NCBI RefSeq assembly: GCF_000429145.1
Contig: NZ_AUBH01000001.1
Span: 682,001-746,000, forward strand
Length of the DNA stretch: 64,000 nt
Source: Aestuariibacter salexigens DSM 15300
GTDB lineage: Bacteria > Pseudomonadota > Gammaproteobacteria > Enterobacterales > Alteromonadaceae
Direction: 5' to 3'
The translations under genes were made by a program, and so were the position numbers. The notes under the pieces are model-generated. The model did no database searches. It had not been told where the DNA came from and was given only the letters and a program-made list of their open reading frames with translations. This document shows positions 58,401 to 64,000 of the stretch, in pieces; positions within the stretch are counted from its first letter, which is position 1, and each line of letters begins with the position of its first letter.

Positions 58401-59369
58401 ATGCTTGAACTGTCTACGTCTAAGCGCGTCTTCCGTATCCCGAATTTCGCGCTCACCACTCAGGAACACCAGAATGTCGCCGCGCGCTTCGCGATCCAAT
58501 TCTTCGACGGCTTCAATAATGGCCTCGGTTTGGTCCAGATCCCGTTCACTGTCAGCCTCATCAAACGGACGATATCGTACTTCTACCGGATAGGTACGGC
58601 CGCTGACTTCAATCACGGGGGCGTTATCAAAGTGTCGAGAGAATCGCTCAGGGTCGATCGTCGCTGAGGTAATAATGACCTTAAGATCCGGACGTTTCGG
58701 CAGCAGCTGTTTGAGATAGCCAAGGATAAAATCAATGTTGAGACTGCGCTCGTGGGCCTCATCGATAATGATGGTGTCGTACTGATTAAGGAATTTATCC
58801 TGCTGGATCTCAGCCAGCAAAATACCGTCTGTCATTAATTTAATATAAGACAGCTCTGACACCTGGTCGCTGAAGCGTATTTTAAAGCCGACCTTTTGTC
58901 CTAGTGGGGTGTGCAGTTCTTCGGCAATACGCGTCGCGACACTTCGTGCAGCCAGCCTGCGCGGCTGAGTATGGCCAATAATGCCGCGTACACCCCGTCC
59001 CAATTCAAGACAAATTTTGGGGATCTGGGTAGTCTTACCGCTACCGGTCTCACCGGCAATAATGACAACCTGATGGTCCTCAATGGCGCGTTTGATGTCG
59101 TCGCGTTTATCACTGACCGGCAACGCGGGGAAGGTGATATCCGGCAGCTGTGCCTTGCGGTTTTCGGCTTTGACTGTGGATGCTAACAACCGCTCAGCAA
59201 TACGTGCAAACTGCTGTTCACGCTTTTTATGGTCAGCGAGTTTACTGGTTTGCTGCCATTGTCGACGCAGCGGATACACATCCTCGTGCATACACGCTCG
59301 TAATGCGCGTTCGAATGCATCGCGGTTTGAGATGTCGTTGAGAAGATTATCGCTGTCGGAGAGAGACAC
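55428..59369 (-). CDS. hrpA: ATP-dependent RNA helicase HrpA
   Basis: About 1313 residues from the GTG at 59369. The frame is open up to a TTG at 59429, but that part overlaps a terminator-like hairpin and has no homology, so I prefer the shorter form; neither start has a good ribosome binding site. DEAH helicase: AGETGSGKTTQIP, GHTQPRRLAARS, IIIDEAHERSLN, ITSATIDPERF, GRCGR; then HA2/OB domains and the long HrpA C-terminal region (DUF3418). It works in mRNA processing and rescues stalled or collided ribosomes. Confidence 0.93.
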   Translation of the reverse strand: MSLSDSDNLLNDISNRDAFERALRACMHEDVYPLRRQWQQTSKLADHKKREQQFARIAERLLASTVKAENRKAQLPDITFPALPVSDKRDDIKRAIEDHQVVIIAGETGSGKTTQIPKICLELGRGVRGIIGHTQPRRLAARSVATRIAEELHTPLGQKVGFKIRFSDQVSELSYIKLMTDGILLAEIQQDKFLNQYDTIIIDEAHERSLNIDFILGYLKQLLPKRPDLKVIITSATIDPERFSRHFDNAPVIEVSGRTYPVEVRYRPFDEADSERDLDQTEAIIEAVEELDREARGDILVFLSGEREIRDTEDALRRRQFKHTEILPLYARLSASEQQRIFAPHGARRIVLATNVAETSLTVPGIKYVIDPGMARISRYSVRSKVQRLPIEPISQASANQRAGRCGRVSEGICIRLYSEQDYLSRDEFTDPEILRTNLASVIIQMLALGLGDIGKFPFVQPPDERNIKDGFRLLEELQAVEKSKGRYRLTPIGRQIARLPVDPRYARMIIAAAERQSLKEVLIIAAGLSIQDLRERPQEKRQAADEKHKQDLDPDSDFISLYNLWHRFRQQQRELSGNQLRKWCKAEFVNYLRMREWQDIVSQLKKSLSELGLGLSSQDADYESIHIAIASGLLSHIGFKDKPQEYLGARNTRFAIFPGSGLFKSGPKWLVAAELVETSRLFARCVAKVQPQWLESVAGHLLKYQYSEPHWSKRSGAVKASCKVLLYGVTLVADRKVTYSNIDPVVSREIFIRDALVNGDTRLNYAFLRDNQRMVDDVLDMEAKRRRRDLLVDEDTLVEFYDAIIPQHVCSEASFKKWYQKQDEHTRSKLVYSEDVLLKNDQAQVRKRDFPEQWQQGRLTLGLSYHFDPADSRDGVAVQIPLPLLNQLKPIGFDWLVPGLREEKIVALIKSLPKKLRRHFVPAPDYAQACMQSMSPLDAKGNAIGFLDALSKQLLRMTGVEVTRDQWQEDGLPLHLQMGFSILDENLKEVAFARDLVALQEQLSGRVQDTLKQAASPEMEQRGLTEWQFDDLPEQIIEKTGAFEVKAYPALVAEKNSVAIELFDRPEQAAYQHRQGLIKLLALSVPSPINYLQQKLPNKAKLGLYFNPFGDIQSLIDDCITASIDRQIEQFCTSQQLKDVRHQHEFLQLRDRVRASLNDDVLDISQRVESGLTIAHDVQKRLKGNVPLDMIAAHGDIKSHLQKLVYPGFVSDIGVARLTDWQRYLKGIARRLEKLPVDPSRDRLHMLTLDKIDQQYDALIKRLEEQYAVNDEALEIRWMIEELRVSLFAQQLGTRIPISAKRIEQAMHACDA

Positions 59370-59396
59370 GTCGTTACACTGAACCGGGGCTGCTGA

Positions 59397-59425
59397 AAAC
59401 GCGCAGATCCTAGAAGAATCTGCGC
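59397..59425 (-). terminator. Terminator-like hairpin between CBS gene and hrpA
   Basis: GCGCAGAT (59401-59408), nine-base loop, ATCTGCGC (59418-59425), and on the minus strand GTTTTC follows. It is placed after the CBS-protein stop and before hrpA. Confidence 0.6.
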
Positions 59426-59475
59426 ACAAATACTACCCCGTCACCGTAGCGACGCTTTCAGTTGCGCAGGAGGCG

Positions 59476-59895
59476 TTACCCTACCCGCTTGTAGCCATCG
59501 CGCAGTTGAATGTCGATCGCATTGAGTACCGCAGAACGGGTAATGGTACCAACCAGATAACCATCATCATCGACTACAGGATAGATCTTAGGACGCTGGT
59601 CTAACATCTGTTGCGCCAGTTCAAGCACGGATGAATAGGGTTTAACCGTCAACACTGAGTCATGCATGATATCTTTCACGCGGGCTACCTGCTCTCGGTA
59701 GTAGCTGCTTTCCATCATCTGTCTCAGACAATCCTGCTCCGAAACAAATCCCACTACCTTGTTTTTATTGTCTACCGCCGGGCCGCCAGTCTGATGACTC
59801 TGCAGCAACCGTTCAACGGCTTCAGCCACTGGCATTTCCAGATGAAAGGTAACGGGCCTGTGATTCATATAATCAACCACGCGCAATGATTCCAT
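59476..59895 (-). CDS. CBS-domain pair protein
   Basis: 139 residues from the ATG at 59895, which has GGAGG six bases upstream; a longer frame to 59946 lacks one. Two CBS motifs fill the protein: VVDYMNHRPVTF with VVGFVSEQD, and VKDIMHDSVLTV with LVGTITRSAVL. CBS pairs bind adenine nucleotides or SAM and act as energy sensors. Partner unknown. Confidence 0.88.
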   Translation of the reverse strand: MESLRVVDYMNHRPVTFHLEMPVAEAVERLLQSHQTGGPAVDNKNKVVGFVSEQDCLRQMMESSYYREQVARVKDIMHDSVLTVKPYSSVLELAQQMLDQRPKIYPVVDDDGYLVGTITRSAVLNAIDIQLRDGYKRVG

Positions 59896-60001
59896 GATGC
59901 CTCCATATTCAGGCGTAATAACAAATTTCCATTGGTACGAAGCCAACAGCGCTTCTACTTAAAAGATAGCCATAAGATGTCAGAAAAAAAATATTTTTTA
60001 G

Positions 60002-61015
60002 CTATTTATAAATGGCGACCGTTAATTTGCCGTTGCTGTCGACACTGGCCCGGTACATTCCCTCAGTATTAAATGGCATAGCGATATTTCCTTTGCTATC
60101 GATGGCAATCACACCACCATCACCTCCGATGGGTTTCAACACCTCATGAATAACGCTGCCGGCAGCATCGTTTATGGTCATATTGCTGTATTTTACCCGT
60201 GCACAGATATCGGCGGCGACATGATAGCGGATAAAGAATTCACCATGGCCTGTCGCCGACACAGCACAGGCATCGTTGGCGGCATAGGTACCGGCACCAA
60301 TGATCGGTGAATCACCAATTCTTCCATAGCGCTTTGCGGTCATACCTCCGGTTGATGTGCCTGCCACCAGGTTGCCTTCGGCATCAAGCACTACGGCGCC
60401 GACGGTGCCAAATTTTTCATCTACAGCGCGTAGGTCAATACTGGCATTACGATCACGCTCAATACGTTGTTTTGCCTGCTGTAGCGCTTCGTACCGAAAC
60501 GGCGTATCAAATGAGCTATTTTCGACCACGGGAATACTGTGCAATCTGGCAAAGCTTTCCGCACCTTCGCCGCTGAGCATGACATGCACGGACTTTTCCA
60601 TCACCAGTCGTGCTGCATCAATCGGATTTTTGATGGTTGTCACACCCGATACTGCACCGGCATTCATTTTACCGCCATGCATGATGGAGGCATCCAGTTC
60701 ATGCCTGCCATCATAGGTGTAAACCGCACCATAACCGGCGTTAAACAGCGGTGAGTTTTCCAGAATACGGATACTTTCGGTCACCGCATCCAGCCCCGGC
60801 TTCCCTTCTTTAAGCAATGTATATCCTGCCTGCACCGCCTTGGTCAACGTCGACCTGTACTGCTGCTCCTGTGCTTCAGTTAGTTTCGCTCGCGTGATGG
60901 TACCGGCTCCGCCGTGAATAGCGATCGCAACCTGTTGGGCCATCGCCGATGTAGCGCTCAACATAGTAAATATGAACAAAACGGCACGTAGTGAATTGGA
61001 TTTGGGAAGATTCAA
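60002..61015 (-). CDS. Periplasmic isoaspartyl peptidase/L-asparaginase (Ntn hydrolase)
   Basis: 337 residues with a signal peptide (AVLFIFTMLSATSAMAQ). AIHGGAGTI, NAGYGAVYTYDGRHELDASIM and the autocleavage site FGTVGAVVLD (Thr nucleophile near residue 203), then GRIGDSPIIGAGTYA and ATGHGE, all characteristic of plant-type asparaginases/IaaA. The proenzyme cleaves itself before that Thr. Export points to turnover of beta-aspartyl peptides in the periplasm. Confidence 0.92.
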   Translation of the reverse strand: MNLPKSNSLRAVLFIFTMLSATSAMAQQVAIAIHGGAGTITRAKLTEAQEQQYRSTLTKAVQAGYTLLKEGKPGLDAVTESIRILENSPLFNAGYGAVYTYDGRHELDASIMHGGKMNAGAVSGVTTIKNPIDAARLVMEKSVHVMLSGEGAESFARLHSIPVVENSSFDTPFRYEALQQAKQRIERDRNASIDLRAVDEKFGTVGAVVLDAEGNLVAGTSTGGMTAKRYGRIGDSPIIGAGTYAANDACAVSATGHGEFFIRYHVAADICARVKYSNMTINDAAGSVIHEVLKPIGGDGGVIAIDSKGNIAMPFNTEGMYRASVDSNGKLTVAIYK

Positions 61016-61153
61016 TGGTGTTCTCCTAACAGCTTAAGAAATTACTTTGTACATTGCGCATAACATTCTGGTTTTGCAAGAATAAAGGGTGATACACTCT
61101 TCAGTTAGATGTGGCGACGCTGATTGCATAACAGGACGTAAACAGGTATCACT

Positions 61154-62791
61154 TTGATCGACATTCCACCACCCAAATCCATTGATGAACTTGAAGCTCT
61201 GATAATCGATGACAATACATTGATTCATGACACCGTTATGACGGCATTTCTGGATGTCGGCGTGCGCAAAATAAAAAGCGCCGAAAATGCCTATTACGCG
61301 CTGCGCTTGTGCGAGAACCATCGTTTTGACTTTGTGCTTATCGCCTTTAATGTCAAAAGCGATAAAGACGGATTCCATCTGTTGGAAGAGATGAAGCTCA
61401 AGGGTTACGTCAATCACAAAACCTCGGTCATTTTCTTAAGTGCAGATACTCATCAGGAATTGGTTAACTGTATTGTCGAGCTGCAGCCCGATGATTTCTG
61501 GGTCAAACCACTCATCGTTTCCAATATCAAAAAACGCCTGACATACCTGCTCAACGTTAAACGCAAGCTACATAAATTGCTGCATTGCCTCGAGCAGAAA
61601 GAGTATTCGGCAGCCATTTACTATGCGCAACGTCAACTGCTCGACCCAGCCTTAAAAGACTACTATCCGCGCATCAACCGTATCATCGGTGACTGCCTGA
61701 TGCAGCTGAATGAAATATCTGATGCAGAGAAATTCTATCGGGATTTAACAAATAAATATTCCCACGCCTGGGTGTCTATCGGATTGGTTCGCTCACTACT
61801 TAAACAAGATAAGATGCAGGAAGCCAACGACCTGATCGATGGCATGCTGCAGCGGGTTGATACGCGGTTCGCCACGTATGACATGCTGGCCTCATATCAC
61901 ATTGAACACGAAAACTATGAGGCAGCCTACGAACAGATTAAGCTCGCCACTGCATTGGCACCGCGTAATATCGAGAGAAACAAAAAGTCTTTGGACCTGG
62001 CGCGTCTGAATCACGACACCATAGGCCAGTATCAAGCTTCACAGAATATGGCAAAGTACGCCAAAAACTCCATCCATGACAGTCCGGAATTACAACTCAA
62101 TGTCATTCGAGCAGGGATTGATTTAGCGACAAATTTGTCGAGTAATGAATCGGCAACCCTGATGCAAAAAATAGAAAAGCAAATCGTAGCCTTTGAACAA
62201 GACGCCAAACTTGCCCTGCAGATGGCTGAGCAACTGCATATCATCAAGATACGCATGCTTAATGTTAAAAATGATAAGAAGACTGCAGAGCAGATGCTCG
62301 ACAAGCACGTTACCGCTAAACCTTTTACTTCGCTGGAAGACAACCTAGATAAAGTTAAGGCCTATCATGAGCTAGGCCATCGTGAACGTTGTAAGTCACT
62401 GCTTGCCCATATCAAGCAGCAAATAGCCGGTGATAACTTCTCCAGCCATGTGGTCAGCGAGTATATCGAACAAGAGTCGGTAGAGCGCGAAGAAATCATG
62501 TTTACCGCCAAAGAGCTCAAAGAAATGGCGGCGACCAATTACAAGCACAAACGTTACGATCCCGCATTCCAGAATCTTGCGCAGGCCCTTACGCTGTCAC
62601 CAACCAGCAAACAAATTGCGCTTAGTCTGCTCAAAGTACTGTCACACAAAAGCGAACAGGGTCGATTAGATAATGATGAGCTTAGTATGGTTGAGAAATG
62701 CAAAGAGATGCTTGAACAGGCAAAACTGCCCAAGGACCAAATCGCCAAACGAGACGAATACTTGACCATACTCGCATCTCAGCTTTCATAG
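61154..62791 (+). CDS. Receiver-like domain plus TPR protein lacking the phospho-acceptor Asp
   Basis: 545 residues; TTG start after weak AGG. Residues 12-130 form a receiver fold with the acidic pair Asp19-Asp20, Ser96 and Lys118, but at the phosphorylation position the sequence is VLIAFNV, with Ala64 in place of Asp. Residues about 135-540 are helical TPR-like repeats (for example AEKFYRDLTNKYSHAW, YEAAYEQIKLATALAP, YDPAFQNLAQALTLSP). The layout resembles VieB-type atypical regulators, which control other proteins by binding. Output partner unknown. Confidence 0.82.
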   Translation: MIDIPPPKSIDELEALIIDDNTLIHDTVMTAFLDVGVRKIKSAENAYYALRLCENHRFDFVLIAFNVKSDKDGFHLLEEMKLKGYVNHKTSVIFLSADTHQELVNCIVELQPDDFWVKPLIVSNIKKRLTYLLNVKRKLHKLLHCLEQKEYSAAIYYAQRQLLDPALKDYYPRINRIIGDCLMQLNEISDAEKFYRDLTNKYSHAWVSIGLVRSLLKQDKMQEANDLIDGMLQRVDTRFATYDMLASYHIEHENYEAAYEQIKLATALAPRNIERNKKSLDLARLNHDTIGQYQASQNMAKYAKNSIHDSPELQLNVIRAGIDLATNLSSNESATLMQKIEKQIVAFEQDAKLALQMAEQLHIIKIRMLNVKNDKKTAEQMLDKHVTAKPFTSLEDNLDKVKAYHELGHRERCKSLLAHIKQQIAGDNFSSHVVSEYIEQESVEREEIMFTAKELKEMAATNYKHKRYDPAFQNLAQALTLSPTSKQIALSLLKVLSHKSEQGRLDNDELSMVEKCKEMLEQAKLPKDQIAKRDEYLTILASQLS

Positions 62792-62805
62792 TGTAATCAC
62801 GTGCA

Positions 62806-64000
62806 ATGAGCGAGTCTCCTACGATTTTATGGCACGACTACGAAACCTGGGGGGTAAACCCAGCTAAAGATCTTCCGTGTCAGTTTGCAGCGATCCGAAC
62901 CGATCTGGAGTTAAATCCGGTTGGCTCGCCGATCAATATCATGTGTCAGATTGCCAATGATTATCTGCCCCACCCCGGTGCCTGCCTGGTCACCGGCATC
63001 ACACCACAGCAAAGCCTGCGGGATGGCATGATAGAAGCGGAGTTTGTGGCTCAGATCCATCGCCACATGACCATACCCAATACCTGTGTCGCTGGATATA
63101 ACAGCATTCGCTTTGACGATGAAGTGACACGCTATGCGCTGTATCGCAACTTTTTCGATCCCTACGGCAGAGAATGGCAACAGGGCAATAGTCGCTGGGA
63201 CATAATCGATCTGGTTCGCGCCTGCTATGCACTGAGACCCGAAGGAATAGTGTGGCCCGAGCGCGATGATGGTGCGCCAAGCTTTAAACTCGAACATCTG
63301 ACCGCAGCCAATGAATTAGGCCATCAGCAGGCTCACGATGCATTATCCGACGTGCATGCCACGATCGCAGTTGCCAAACTGATTAAAACCAAACAGCCAA
63401 AGCTGTACGAATTTTACTACGCATTACGTAAAAAAAAGGCTGTCGCGGCCCAGTTAGACTGCTTGCAGCACACGCCCTTCGTGCACATTTCATCTAAGCT
63501 GCCAGCACTGCAAGGATGCTGCGCATGGATGATGCCGGTAGTCCAACATCCCACGCAGTCTAACGCCGTCATCTGTATCGATTTGACCCGCCCCTGCGAC
63601 ATGCTACTGGAATATGACGCAGAGACATTACGCTCGCAACTTTATGCGCGCAGCGAGGATCTCGGCGAACAAGACCGCCCGCCGTTAAAATTAGTCCATC
63701 TTAATCGCAGTCCGTTTGTAGCCCCGGCAAAAACCTTGACGCCAGAGAACGCTGAGCGTCTGGGCATAGACCGTCAAGCCTGTCTGAAGCGACTGGACTT
63801 GCTGAAAAATACCCATGGACTGGTACAAAAACTGGCGACAGTATTTGATGATGATATGCAGCGAGCCCCCTCACCGCCCGATCAGGCATTATACGAAGGC
63901 TTTATTGCCGATGCTGATACCGCCCTAATGCAGCAGGTGCACGATATCCGCCCTGAACAGCTTGATTCACTTAACGGTAGATTTAGCGACACACGCCTCA
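62806..64000 (+). CDS. sbcB: Exodeoxyribonuclease I, 5' part (cut by window edge)
   Basis: Open from the ATG at 62806 to the end of the window, 398 codons of an expected 475 or so. WHDYETWGVNPA (Exo I acids), CQFAAIRTD, VAGYNSIRFDDEVTR, WDIIDLVRACYALRPEGI and HDALSDVHATIAVAKL match E. coli exonuclease I closely. It degrades single-stranded DNA 3' to 5'. It begins 14 bases after the receiver-TPR gene. Confidence 0.95.
   Translation, partial: MSESPTILWHDYETWGVNPAKDLPCQFAAIRTDLELNPVGSPINIMCQIANDYLPHPGACLVTGITPQQSLRDGMIEAEFVAQIHRHMTIPNTCVAGYNSIRFDDEVTRYALYRNFFDPYGREWQQGNSRWDIIDLVRACYALRPEGIVWPERDDGAPSFKLEHLTAANELGHQQAHDALSDVHATIAVAKLIKTKQPKLYEFYYALRKKKAVAAQLDCLQHTPFVHISSKLPALQGCCAWMMPVVQHPTQSNAVICIDLTRPCDMLLEYDAETLRSQLYARSEDLGEQDRPPLKLVHLNRSPFVAPAKTLTPENAERLGIDRQACLKRLDLLKNTHGLVQKLATVFDDDMQRAPSPPDQALYEGFIADADTALMQQVHDIRPEQLDSLNGRFSDTRL

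Noticed and set aside
1-64000. Prophage, insertion sequence or genomic island
   Set aside because: No integrase, transposase, phage structural gene, or terminal repeats were seen. The tRNA-Asp fragments suggest recombination but no cargo genes lie between them.

Overview
The window is one end-to-end stretch of gammaproteobacterial chromosome. The conserved blocks yceD-rpmF-plsX-fabHDG-acpP-fabF-pabC-mltG-tmk-holB-tatD, yceF/rluC/rne, dnaQ/rnhA and alaA-yfbR, the moderate GC, and the many c-di-GMP and marine-type genes suggest an Alteromonadales bacterium (Alteromonadaceae-like). This is judged from gene content and protein similarity recalled from known families. No database search was run. 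Coding density is high, and I see no insertion sequence, prophage or CRISPR array.

Layout. 1-4.4 kb: a tightly coupled operon (glycerate kinase, cut by the left edge; HAD phosphatase; GT81 glucosyl-3-phosphoglycerate synthase; GH13_18 phosphorylase) that can make and recycle the compatible solute glucosylglycerate. 4.4-9 kb: small conserved or unknown proteins, a DUF2189 membrane protein, an LRAT/NlpC-like protein, then alaA-yfbR. 9-18 kb: a BLUF blue-light receptor directly upstream of a 1391-residue CheB-CheR-PAS-GGDEF-EAL protein, a nitroreductase, a dGTPase and a second PAS-GGDEF-EAL protein. 18.3-21.5 kb: msrPQ, a SulA-like protein behind a LexA-like box, ychJ and an HCCA-isomerase-like DsbA-fold protein. 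21.5-31.9 kb: the minus-strand fatty acid/cell envelope/replication operon. 32-41 kb: yceF, a HAD hydrolase, rluC, rne with a structured leader, a short palindromic repeat cluster, yaiL-like DUF2058 and topA.

41.4-49.3 kb: a stand-alone astB, an Ig-repeat lipoprotein, a dicarboxylate/amino-acid symporter, lolDE without an adjacent lolC, and a class III cyclase-like protein. 49.3-49.9 kb: two identical tRNA-Asp genes mixed with a 5' and a 3' tRNA-Asp fragment and chains of small hairpins. 50-64 kb: a TIGR03503-type membrane protein, dnaQ/rnhA, a quinone oxidoreductase, rlmI, a PilZ protein, hrpA, a CBS protein, a periplasmic isoaspartyl peptidase, a receiver-TPR protein whose receiver lacks the phospho-acceptor Asp, and the 5' part of sbcB (cut by the right edge).

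Together the window combines housekeeping operons with second-messenger signalling: two GGDEF-EAL enzymes, one PilZ receptor, one cyclase-homology protein and a light sensor. The most unusual structures are the fragmented tRNA-Asp array, the closed glucosylglycerate cycle, the BLUF/CheB-CheR-GGDEF-EAL pair, and a nearly identical apparently leaderless promoter/start module shared by rluC and the yceD-rpmF-fab operon.
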